64,000 bases of DNA, taken from Leptospirillum ferrooxidans C2-3. Its GTDB lineage: Bacteria > Nitrospirota > Leptospirillia > Leptospirillales > Leptospirillaceae. The notes under the pieces are model-generated. The model saw only the letters and a list, made by a program, of their open reading frames with translations. It made no database searches and was not told the origin of the DNA. Position 1 is the first letter of the stretch; the number at the start of each line of letters is the position of its first letter. Made by a program: the position numbers and the translations under genes. The DNA lies in the NCBI RefSeq assembly GCF_000284315.1, contig NC_017094.1, positions 1,581,486-1,645,485 on the forward strand, in the 5' to 3' direction. Positions 8,496-15,764 of the stretch are shown here, piece after piece.

Positions 8496-9101
8496 GCAGC
8501 TCAAAGGTGAAAAACCGGCATGAACGCTCTCTTGCGTCACCACGGAGACCCTGATGAAGACATAACAGATCGGCAAGGCAAGAAAAACAAGTGAGTTTCC
8601 CTCCCGTAGTACGGTTGCAAAGGACCTGACGATGGCCGGAACGGACACCTCCTGCCGAGAGCCCTGAAAGCGAATGGCCCAAAACATCGAGGCCGCACTC
8701 ATATTGATGACTTCTGGTGCACGGCAGGCGCGAATCATCCATCGTGGCTACGGAATGCGTTCCGATAAGCCGAATATATTGGGGCGACCGATTCCTCCTT
8801 GTAGAGAATCGAGTCTCTAAAGAGGTCAGCGCAGTGAATCTTTCGACGCGTTCAACCGGGAAGAAAACACAAAAAGACAGACCCTCGTCAAAAGGGGATT
8901 CAGGGGAGAGTTTTGTCCTGATCCCAAAAAGAGGGAGCCGGAATTCTGCCCCAGGAGGAAAGTTCAGCGAGAGTTCTTGAGGGGAACAGGCTTTCGAAGC
9001 CGTGCGCATTATCGAATACGCTGACAGTCAAAGAGAGAAAACCTCTTGACTTTCTGCCCGGACCATATATTCCCCTTCTTCGACCACAGGCCGAGAGAGG
9101 G
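8496..9101. other. non-coding region between IS110 3' end and tnpA
   Basis: No gene is seen. The first roughly 300-400 bp keep the composition of the IS110 element and probably form its right end; IS1111-type relatives place their bridge RNA downstream of the recombinase, so this is a second candidate site for a structured RNA. At 8904-8930 there is a sequence closely resembling the right flank of tnpB (11010-11034). At 9027-9050 an imperfect hairpin GTCAAAGAG...CTCTTGAC may belong to the left end of the tnpA-tnpB element. Confidence 0.4.
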
Positions 9102-9548
9102 TCAAGCGGACGATTTTGTTTTTCTTCTTCCCGCTTTTTCAGTTGTTCCTTGAGCTTCCACATAGCGACGGACCGTTTCCAGTGTCGCTCCGCCCACACT
9201 CCCCACATAGTAGGCCCGATGCCAGAAATACGGTTCCCGGTAGAACGGCTTGAGATGCTCCGAAAATCGGTTGCGAACACGCCTGGAAGAGGCCGTTTTC
9301 AGATTGTTGATCAGGGTGGAGATGTTGAGTGCCGGGTGGATCTCCGCCAGAAGATGCACATGATCCGCTTCCCCTCCGAATTCCAGCAAGGTGCATCGCC
9401 ATTCCGCCAGAATCTCGCCGAAGGCGCCCTGCAAATATTCCAGAAGATCCGGAGCGAGCGTCTTGCGCCGATACTTTGTCACAAAGACAATGTGCAGCTT
9501 GAGAGAATAGACGGCATTGGATCTTGACTTGTTTGGTTGAGTTTCCAT
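9102..9548 (-). CDS. tnpA: IS200/IS605-family transposase TnpA (Y1 HUH)
   Basis: A 148-residue single-strand DNA transposase that excises and inserts the element as a circle using one catalytic tyrosine. The HUH pair is His63-Val-His65 in ADHVHLL and the nucleophile is Tyr129 in VRRYVEAQG; family length and the LHIVFVTKYRRKTL start also fit. The C-terminal tail is short and basic. It starts at ATG 9548, divergent from tnpB. All catalytic residues are present, so it may be active. Confidence 0.95.
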   Translation of the reverse strand: METQPNKSRSNAVYSLKLHIVFVTKYRRKTLAPDLLEYLQGAFGEILAEWRCTLLEFGGEADHVHLLAEIHPALNISTLINNLKTASSRRVRNRFSEHLKPFYREPYFWHRAYYVGSVGGATLETVRRYVEAQGTTEKAGRRKTKSSA

Positions 9549-9571
9549 GTAAGCAAAGTTATCATGCTCCC

Positions 9572-11005
9572 ATGCAGACCGGCAAGCGCCTTCGCGCCTA
9601 TCCCACTCCCGCCCAGGAACAGATCCTGCTCCAATGGATCGGACACCAGCGGTTCATCTACAACGCCAAGGTCTCCGAGGACCGGTATTACTGGGCCTTC
9701 GCCAAAAAAGCGGTCTCTCTTTCGGGAACGCCCGTTCCCGTCGATCAGGAGTATGCCCGTTTCATCGGCCCGGAGACCTCCTGGCTCCGGGAGGTTCCCT
9801 CCCAGATACTCCGTAACGGAGCGGTTCGCTGGAAACAGGCGATGGGACGATTCTTTTCCGGACTCGCCAGAAAACCCGTCTTCCAGAGAAAAGACGGACG
9901 GCAGTCGGTCTGGATCACCTCTGAACTCTTCCGCTTTCGGACCAACGACGAAACGCAATTCGAAGAACTGATTCTCGGAACAAAGAAGTTCCCGGTGGGG
10001 GTTCTGCCCTTCAAGGCCCATACCCCGTATTCCCGTCCCGCCTCGCTTCACGTCTCGGTCGAGGCCGGGAAGTGGTTCGTCTCCTTCTCCTCGGACGACG
10101 GACTCCCGGAGCCGAAGGAAGAGGACACGATCTCCTGGCTCCGGATGTTTTCGGAAGAGGAGCTTGAGGGCAAAACCCTGGGCTTCGACCGGGGCGTGAC
10201 GATTCCGGTGATGGCAAGCGATGGGCGAAGGATCGATTTCTCCTCCGTCCAGAAGATCCGGATGGAGAAGAAAGAACGGGCCAAAAAACGCTGGCAACGA
10301 AAACTCTCCCGACAGGTCAAAGGCTCGAACAACCGGAAGGAGAGCAAAACCCGGCTCTCCCGGACCTTCGAATATGCGAAGAACGTCCGCAAAGATGTGA
10401 TCCACAAGGCCACCCATGACCTCGTCTCCGATCCCGACCGGACCCTTTTCGTCGTCGAGGATCTCAAAGTCAAAAACATGACGAAGAGGCCGGAACCCAA
10501 ACAGGAGGATTCGGGAGGGTATGCCAAGAACGGAGCCCGCGCCAAGGCCGGACTCAACTGGGCGATCCTGTCGTCCTGCTGGGGTCTGTTCGTGGTGCTC
10601 CTGTCCTACAAAGCCCGGAGATCCGGAAAGCTCGTCATCAAGGTCTCTCCTCAATTCAGTTCGCAGGAATGCGCCCGGTGCGGGCACATTCATCCGGACA
10701 ACCGGCCTTCCCAGGCCGGGTTCGTCTGCCAGCGCTGTGGACTCGCGGACAACGCCGATCTCAACGCCAGCCGTGTCATCGCCAAGAGGGGCATTCGTCT
10801 TCTTCTGGAAGGGAAAGTCCCGCAGAAGACGATTCGGCGGTGCGGGATCGGAAAACTCAAAACACTAGGGCCGGAACGGTCCGAAGTCAAAGCCTCCGGA
10901 GAGGACGATAAGACGCGAAGGACCAAACGCCTTCGCGCATCCTCGGCGAAAGAGGAACTTCCGCTCGCGAGATCGGAAACCCCTCCTACAGCGCAAAGCG
11001 CTTAG
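9572..11005 (+). CDS. tnpB: TnpB, RNA-guided nuclease of IS605-type element
   Basis: A 477-residue TnpB. Characterised TnpB proteins are guided by an RNA made from the element right end (omega RNA) and cut target DNA, helping the element persist. The RuvC residues are all present: Asp206 (LGFDRG), Glu296 (FVVEDL) and Asp396 (NADLNAS). A four-Cys zinc ribbon is at Cys367, Cys370, Cys386 and Cys389. About 70 charged residues follow the last catalytic Asp, a long tail compared with compact TnpBs. ATG 9572 is preferred over an in-frame start at 9524 because it begins the conserved KRLRAYPTP region and avoids overlap with tnpA. The stop lies inside the right-end hairpin, so the gene 3' end also encodes omega-RNA scaffold. 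Confidence 0.95.
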   Translation: MQTGKRLRAYPTPAQEQILLQWIGHQRFIYNAKVSEDRYYWAFAKKAVSLSGTPVPVDQEYARFIGPETSWLREVPSQILRNGAVRWKQAMGRFFSGLARKPVFQRKDGRQSVWITSELFRFRTNDETQFEELILGTKKFPVGVLPFKAHTPYSRPASLHVSVEAGKWFVSFSSDDGLPEPKEEDTISWLRMFSEEELEGKTLGFDRGVTIPVMASDGRRIDFSSVQKIRMEKKERAKKRWQRKLSRQVKGSNNRKESKTRLSRTFEYAKNVRKDVIHKATHDLVSDPDRTLFVVEDLKVKNMTKRPEPKQEDSGGYAKNGARAKAGLNWAILSSCWGLFVVLLSYKARRSGKLVIKVSPQFSSQECARCGHIHPDNRPSQAGFVCQRCGLADNADLNASRVIAKRGIRLLLEGKVPQKTIRRCGIGKLKTLGPERSEVKASGEDDKTRRTKRLRASSAKEELPLARSETPPTAQSA

Positions 11006-11008
11006 GAG
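10983..11008 (+). ncRNA. right-end hairpin, probable 3' scaffold of the TnpB omega RNA
   Basis: CTCCTA-C-AGCGC / GCGCT-TAGGAG forms an 11-bp stem with one bulged C and an AAA loop. It overlaps the tnpB stop codon at 11003-11005. In known IS605 elements the omega RNA covers the tnpB 3' end and right-end hairpin, and the guide is the adjoining flank. Here that flank would begin soon after GAGAGTTCAT, near 11022. The RNA 5' boundary cannot be read from sequence alone. Confidence 0.6.
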
Positions 11009-11142
11009 CGGGAGAGTTCATTTCTGATCCCAGAATGGATCGTGATAGAAAATCATTGGGCGATTGAAAATTTTTCCTGAGCTTTCCTGAAAAGAACCTC
11101 AATATTCCCAACTGGCAACCGAGGTGTTTCATCAGGACAATG

Positions 11143-11174
11143 AAAAAAAGCCCAAGGGCAACCCCTTGGGCTTT
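11143..11174 (-). terminator. intrinsic terminator of the pnp transcription unit
   Basis: On the minus strand a 12-bp perfect stem (AAAGCCCAAGGG / CCCTTGGGCTTT, loop of 4) is followed by a T7 run. It lies about 58 bp after the stop of the small membrane protein gene downstream of pnp. It marks the end of the rpsO-pnp transcription unit and separates it from the mobile block. Confidence 0.9.
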
Positions 11175-11231
11175 CATAAAACCGGACATTATAATGGCAT
11201 TGCCCAAAACAGTGGTTAGGAAAAAATCCTT

Positions 11232-11351
11232 TTAACCACCGAGTGGGAGATAAAAGGGATCAGTCCCTACGTAGCTCAACATCCATGCCCAAAAAATTCC
11301 CAACATGAGCGCTACGACGATAAGCCCGTTCGCACCTTTATTGACGTCCAT
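11232..11351 (-). CDS. 39-residue single-span membrane peptide
   Basis: A short ORF between pnp and the terminator. It reads MDVNKGANG, then a hydrophobic span (about residues 10-28, LIVVALMLGIFWAWML), then SYVGTDPFYLPLGG. ATG 11351 has a strong GGAAGGGGG ribosome binding site about 8 nt upstream; an upstream ATG at 11369 has none. Predicted topology is N-in with a short periplasmic tail. Small peptides of this shape are found as accessory subunits of respiratory complexes, but nothing here proves that. The clean RBS, ORF and terminator make it likely to be a real gene. Function unknown. Confidence 0.7.
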   Translation of the reverse strand: MDVNKGANGLIVVALMLGIFWAWMLSYVGTDPFYLPLGG

Positions 11352-11387
11352 GCGATTACCCCCTTCCATTTTGGTTTAAGCGGACAG

Positions 11388-13520
11388 TTACTGCCCGCCC
11401 CCGCTCCGAACTTCCCTCCCGTCCCCGACTTCGGAGACAGCCTCTTTACGGGAGAGCCGGATTTTTCCTTGGCGATCAACCTCCAAGGCTTTTACCAGAA
11501 TCATGTCGCCTTCCGAAACAACATCCAGAACCTTTTCCACTCTGTGATCTGCCAACTGTGAAATGTGGCACAGACCTGTTGTACCAGGGAAAAGCTCCAC
11601 AAACGCACCATAATCGGCAATCGTCTTGACCTTGCCGAGGTAGATTCGACCAACCTCAACCTCTTCAACAATCTGGTTGATCATCTCGACCGCTCTCTGT
11701 GCGGCTGACTCATCCACAGAAGCAATCTGGATAAGGCCAGAGTCGTCTATCTCAATTTTGGCACCAGTCTTTTCGGTGATTCCGCGAATCACCTTCCCTC
11801 CAGGGCCGATAACCTCTCTTATCTTGTCCTGTTTTATCTTTAAGGTCAAGATCCTGGGGGCAAAAGGAGACATAACATCACGAGTTGCCGACAGTGTCTC
11901 ATTCATTTTTGCAAGGATATGCAGTCGCCCTTGTCGAGCCTGCTCAAGAGCTTCCTTCATCAATGCCAGAGTAATTCCGGATATTTTAATATCCATCTGG
12001 ACTGCAGTAATACCCTGAAGTGTTCCTGTCACTTTGAAGTCCATATCTCCAAGGTGATCTTCAACCCCAAGAATATCCGAAAGGATTGCAACGCGATCGC
12101 CTTCCTTGATCAATCCCATTGCTACTCCAGCAACAGGTGCCTTGATCGGGACACCGGCATCCATCATCGCAAGAGTACCACCACATACAGTTGCCATGGA
12201 TGATGAGCCGTTTGACTCCAAAATATCAGAGACCAGACGAATGGAGTAAGGGAAAGCCTCTTTGGTGGGAACCACAGGACGAAGAGCTCTCTCTGCCAAA
12301 TTTCCATGTCCAATTTCCCGACGGCCAGGACCTCTCATTGGCTTGGCTTCACCGACAGAGAATGGAGGGAAGTTGTAATGAAGCATGAACCGCTTGGTAT
12401 ACTCACCTTCGAGTGCATCAATGCGCTGCTCGTCGTCAGATGTCCCAAGAGTCGCAACAGACAGGCTCTGTGTTTCACCACGAGTAAACAGGGCCGAACC
12501 ATGAGTTCTTGGAAGAAGTCCAACCTCGATCGTAATGGGGCGGATATCGGTTAAACCACGTCCATCCGCACGGATCTTTTTCTCGAGAACAATTTCCCGC
12601 AATGTCAAACGCTCAACTTCATGGATGGCATTGGAAAGATCTTTTTCTTGAGCCGGAGTCGGAGCAACATCGCCAGATAAAAAAACCTCCCGAACCTGGG
12701 AGAAGATCTTGTCGACGGCATCCTGACGTTCCTGCTTACCAGACAAGACCATTGCCTGATCAAGTTCAGATCCAAAACGTTCACGAATCGCTGCAACGGT
12801 GTCCATGGGAATCGGATTTGCTGGAATTGGCCTTTTTTCACGACCGGCCAAGGCCCTGAGCTTTTCCTGAGCTTCAATGATCGGTAGGATTGCCTCATGA
12901 GCCAAGGCGATTCCCTTCAGAAATACATCCTCAGATACCTCAGACGCCTGTCCTTCTACCATCATGATGGCATCACGGGTTCCAGCGACAACCAGATCTA
13001 TCTGGGACTTCGTTTGCTCTTCCAGCGTTGGATTGACAATATAGTTGCCGTCCACCAGAGCCAAACGAACAGCACCGATTGGAGAGTGGAAAGGAACATC
13101 AGAAAGATAAAGGGCTGTCGACGCAGCAATAACGGCCATCACATCAGCAACGCCACCCTTGTCGATCGAAATCACCGAAGCAACAAGTTGCGTTTCATAG
13201 AAATAGCCTTCCGGCAACAGAGGGCGAATCGGCCGATCGATCAATCGGCTGTTCAGAACCTCACGCTCGGATGGCTTTCCTTCTCGTTTAAAAAAGCCGC
13301 CCGGAATCTTTCCCGCAGCATAAGCACGTTCCTGATAGTCAACAGTAAGTGGGATAAAATCAATACCGGGCTTCATGCTCTTGGCGGAGACTGCTGTAGC
13401 CAGAACAACCGTACCATCCGCCCATACTGTTGCAGAGCCACCAGCCAACTTGGCCATACGTCCAGTTTCAAGGCGGATATTTTTTCCACCAACCGAAACA
13501 TTAACAATAATTGGGTTCAT
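11388..13520 (-). CDS. pnp: polyribonucleotide nucleotidyltransferase (PNPase)
   Basis: A 710-residue phosphorolytic 3'-5' exoribonuclease and degradosome component, acting as a trimer in the cytosol. Order of domains: RNase PH 1 (from residue 1, with FFKREGKPSE), an all-helical linker, RNase PH 2 (FTRGETQSL, GPGRREIGHG), KH domain (IREVIGPGGKVIRGI, near residue 565) and S1 domain (GKVKTIADYGAFVEL, near 635), ending in a short charged tail. Length and order are standard. It follows rpsO; a long hairpin (13579-13641) between them is a likely RNase III/PNPase autoregulation site. A small membrane-peptide gene and a terminator follow. Confidence 0.98.
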   Translation of the reverse strand: MNPIIVNVSVGGKNIRLETGRMAKLAGGSATVWADGTVVLATAVSAKSMKPGIDFIPLTVDYQERAYAAGKIPGGFFKREGKPSEREVLNSRLIDRPIRPLLPEGYFYETQLVASVISIDKGGVADVMAVIAASTALYLSDVPFHSPIGAVRLALVDGNYIVNPTLEEQTKSQIDLVVAGTRDAIMMVEGQASEVSEDVFLKGIALAHEAILPIIEAQEKLRALAGREKRPIPANPIPMDTVAAIRERFGSELDQAMVLSGKQERQDAVDKIFSQVREVFLSGDVAPTPAQEKDLSNAIHEVERLTLREIVLEKKIRADGRGLTDIRPITIEVGLLPRTHGSALFTRGETQSLSVATLGTSDDEQRIDALEGEYTKRFMLHYNFPPFSVGEAKPMRGPGRREIGHGNLAERALRPVVPTKEAFPYSIRLVSDILESNGSSSMATVCGGTLAMMDAGVPIKAPVAGVAMGLIKEGDRVAILSDILGVEDHLGDMDFKVTGTLQGITAVQMDIKISGITLALMKEALEQARQGRLHILAKMNETLSATRDVMSPFAPRILTLKIKQDKIREVIGPGGKVIRGITEKTGAKIEIDDSGLIQIASVDESAAQRAVEMINQIVEEVEVGRIYLGKVKTIADYGAFVELFPGTTGLCHISQLADHRVEKVLDVVSEGDMILVKALEVDRQGKIRLSRKEAVSEVGDGREVRSGGGQ

Positions 13521-13578
13521 ATAAAAAAGTCCTTTTACCTGTTTAGCACAGGAGAATCAAAAAACAACTTAGATGAAA

Positions 13579-13641
13579 GGCGGTATTCAGATGGTCATGC
13601 AATGCTCAACAACAAGCACTCCATGCCCCTCTGAATCCGCC
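13579..13641 (-). promoter_or_regulatory. long rpsO-pnp intercistronic hairpin
   Basis: On the minus strand, GGCGGATTCAGA pairs with TCTGAATACCGCC (one bulge), then GGCATG with CATGACC and TGCT with AGCA, giving an extended imperfect stem over 63 nt. It lies after the rpsO stop and 59 nt before the pnp start. In enterobacteria a hairpin in the same place is cut by RNase III and lets PNPase control its own mRNA. The equivalent role here is inferred from position and shape. Confidence 0.7.
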
Positions 13642-13653
13642 CACCTCTCAGAA

Positions 13654-13923
13654 TTAGCGGCGCAATCCCAACTTCTGGATGACTTCCTGATATTTCGCAA
13701 CATTTACATTCTGCAGATATTTCAAATGGCGGCGGCGTTTGCTCACCATCAAAAGTAACCCCCGACGAGAATGAGTATCTTTTGGAAACTTTTTAAAGTG
13801 CTCCCCAAGCTGATTGATCCTGGCTGTCAAAATGGCTACCTGAACTTCAGCTGAACCAGTATCAACAGGATTAATTTGGAATTTTGAAATGACTTCTGTC
13901 TTTTGCTCTTTTGTTAAGCCCAT
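13654..13923 (-). CDS. rpsO: 30S ribosomal protein S15
   Basis: An 89-residue S15, the primary binder of the 16S rRNA central domain. The sequence shows the four-helix S15 pattern: [38 protein letters not shown] and [10 protein letters not shown], with the conserved His-Ser-Arg-Arg-Gly loop. It lies between truB and pnp in the very common truB-rpsO-pnp order, 30 bp after truB. Confidence 0.98.
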   Translation of the reverse strand: MGLTKEQKTEVISKFQINPVDTGSAEVQVAILTARINQLGEHFKKFPKDTHSRRGLLLMVSKRRRHLKYLQNVNVAKYQEVIQKLGLRR

Positions 13924-13953
13924 CGAAAAACCTTTCTGATATTTTCCAAACCT

Positions 13954-14946
13954 TCAGACACCTACCCTTTTGACCACCTTGGCCACAGGAAGCCCTTTTG
14001 GCATAATGGAAAAAGATTCACTTGATACCAAGCTCTGGCCCAACGCCAGGCATTTTCCACGTCGGTCGCTTATTCTAATAGTTTCAGAAAAATTAAACAA
14101 TCCTTCAAGCATGTAGACCTGAAATCCGAGGATACTCCCCCCTTTTTGAATCCCGGAGAGGTACTGATCAAGAATTCTCACCGTAGGAATATCCGGGAAA
14201 AGGGATTCAGGAGGCAAAAGAATCGATGACAAACTTCCTGATCGAATGGCTACAATGATTTCTGAAAGGGGCAAGGCATCCTTCTCAAGTGAAAAATGGC
14301 CATACCCTGTCCTGATCAAACGGCTGACATGGGCAGGAATTCCCAAGGAAAGACCAATATCTTCTGCAAGTGTGCGAATATAAGTGCCCTTTGAGCACCT
14401 GACATGTATGGTGGCCTTTGGCAGAGAAAACGCTTCGAGATCCAAGGAATGGAGAGTGATCGCTCTGGACTCTCGATCAACCTCTATCCCTTTTCGTGCA
14501 AGCTTGTATAAGGGAACTCCGTCACGCTTTATGGCTGAGTACATTGGAGGCTTCTGCTGTATCGTCCCCAGAAAGGGGATCAAAGCTTCCAATAACACCT
14601 CTCGAGTCAAAGTTGAAGGGGGAGTGATGGCTGAGACAACATTCCCTTCCGCATCGCCTGTGTCTGTCGAAATTCCAAAGACCACATCAAATCGGTAGGA
14701 TTTATCCCACCCCTGAAGCTGTTCTGCGAGCTTCGTCGAAGAACCTAGCAATATGGGGAGAAGACCTGTTGCCATTGGGTCAAGAGTTCCCCCATGGCCG
14801 ACTCTGGAGATTCCAGTCTCTTTCCGGATGATGGCTACAACATCGTGAGAGGTCATGCCTTGAGGTTTATCCACAAGTAGAATGCCGGAGAAGGATGGAA
14901 CGATTGGGGGAATCTGGCATTGATCTTTGGTATTCAAAGTTTTCAT
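13954..14946 (-). CDS. truB: tRNA pseudouridine-55 synthase
   Basis: TruB changes U55 of the tRNA T-loop to pseudouridine and acts as a tRNA chaperone. The 330-residue protein begins its catalytic domain at GILLVDKPQGMTSHDVV; the catalytic Asp56 lies in HGGTLDPMATGLLP. The PMYSAIKRDG and RCSKGTYIRTLAEDIG motifs follow. The C-terminal third (after about residue 240) is PUA-like. An unusual 20-residue polar N-terminal extension precedes the core. The start lies 15 bp after the rbfA stop. Confidence 0.97.
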   Translation of the reverse strand: MKTLNTKDQCQIPPIVPSFSGILLVDKPQGMTSHDVVAIIRKETGISRVGHGGTLDPMATGLLPILLGSSTKLAEQLQGWDKSYRFDVVFGISTDTGDAEGNVVSAITPPSTLTREVLLEALIPFLGTIQQKPPMYSAIKRDGVPLYKLARKGIEVDRESRAITLHSLDLEAFSLPKATIHVRCSKGTYIRTLAEDIGLSLGIPAHVSRLIRTGYGHFSLEKDALPLSEIIVAIRSGSLSSILLPPESLFPDIPTVRILDQYLSGIQKGGSILGFQVYMLEGLFNFSETIRISDRRGKCLALGQSLVSSESFSIMPKGLPVAKVVKRVGV

Positions 14947-14961
14947 GATATCCGGTCTGCT

Positions 14962-15315
14962 TTATTCTAAATCGATAGGAAGTGGGTTTTCCAAAAATTC
15001 TTCAGCCTCTTCTTGTGGAAAAAATTGAACTTTGGGAACAGACTTCATTGGAATTTGCCGGCCAATTTCTCGACGTACCCAACCTTGTGATCGTTCAACG
15101 GCTTCTGCAACTTGTTTTCGGTCTACTCCGGGGAAAACGGTATAATAGATTCTTGCGGACTTTAAATCATCGGATAAACTAACATTGGTTATGGTAACAG
15201 AAGACAAGCTGCTTTCTGATGCATAGCGTGAAAAAAGGATCGCAACAACCTCTTTGATTTCTTTTGAAACTCTATCTGCCCTACGAAATCCTTGTTTCAT
15301 ACCACCCGGTTTCAT
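14962..15315 (-). CDS. rbfA: ribosome-binding factor A
   Basis: RbfA binds the 30S subunit and helps mature the 16S rRNA 5' end, mostly at low temperature. The 117-residue product has the compact KH-like fold signature: RRADRVSKEIKEVVAIL, VTITNVSLSDDLKSARIYYTV and PKVQFFPQE. I start at ATG 15315 because AGGAAAGGG lies just upstream; a TTG at 15336 in the same frame has no comparable site. First gene of the rbfA-truB-rpsO-pnp unit, preceded by a terminator behind infB. Confidence 0.95.
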   Translation of the reverse strand: MKPGGMKQGFRRADRVSKEIKEVVAILFSRYASESSLSSVTITNVSLSDDLKSARIYYTVFPGVDRKQVAEAVERSQGWVRREIGRQIPMKSVPKVQFFPQEEAEEFLENPLPIDLE

Positions 15316-15764
15316 AGACAATCCCTTTCCTGCCAACTTAAAAAATTGATCTAGCCAATCGATTCATGCCTTTTTGGCATTCTAAGGAAGACTCCCTGAT
15401 TTCCTATCAAAAGTCATCATAAGAGAAGAATTCTTTTCACCTTTTTCATATGTCACTGCAAAAAATTCAACAAAACAACCGGAATCAGGCCCAGTAGGTT
15501 CCTATTTGGCCTTATTGGCAAGGGGAGCCTGCTTCCCGGAAGAATCGCATCAGATCCTTATCTTGAAATTTTCTTACCAGAGGCGGCAGTTGATCAAGAG
15601 GCACTGTGCTGATGGGAGATGAAAAGAGTCAAAATCGAGAAACCTTTTGAGAAGAGAGCAATGCGTTTACAGATTGAAAAAAAAGGACCCGAAGAAAACT
15701 CGAGTCCCCGATTTTTATTGAAGAATGCTCTCAGGCGCTGATCACTCAGTGGATCAAAACAACT
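15316..15764. other. intergenic region between infB and rbfA
   Basis: A 449-bp gap that is unusual because infB and rbfA are generally adjacent. It contains the infB terminator (15677-15707). The remaining roughly 350 bp must hold the promoter for rbfA-truB-rpsO-pnp, but no convincing -35/-10 pair was recognised. No short ORF with a good RBS was found. Confidence 0.6.
15677..15707 (-). terminator. intrinsic terminator after infB
   Basis: On the minus strand GGACTCGA pairs with TCGGGTCC (8 bp, one G-T pair) across a 7-nt loop, followed directly by eight T residues. It sits 57 bp past the infB stop. It ends the cheV-to-infB transcription unit and implies separate transcription of rbfA. Confidence 0.88.

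Larger units (their letters stand above)
9027..11022. mobile_element. IS200/IS605-type element with divergent tnpA and tnpB
   Basis: The element pairs a Y1 HUH transposase (minus strand) with TnpB (plus strand) in head-to-head order with 23 bp between the starts. There are no classical inverted repeats, as expected. Subterminal hairpins are present: 9027-9050 on the left (imperfect) and 10983-11008 on the right (strong). The right hairpin is followed by GGGAGAGTTCAT, similar to known right ends that finish near TTCA. The exact termini cannot be fixed without the empty site, so the limits given are approximate. Confidence 0.65.

Noticed and set aside
9479-10693. Long minus-strand open frame (404 codons) under tnpB
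   Set aside because: It mirrors the tnpB codon pattern and overlaps tnpA; no domain was seen.
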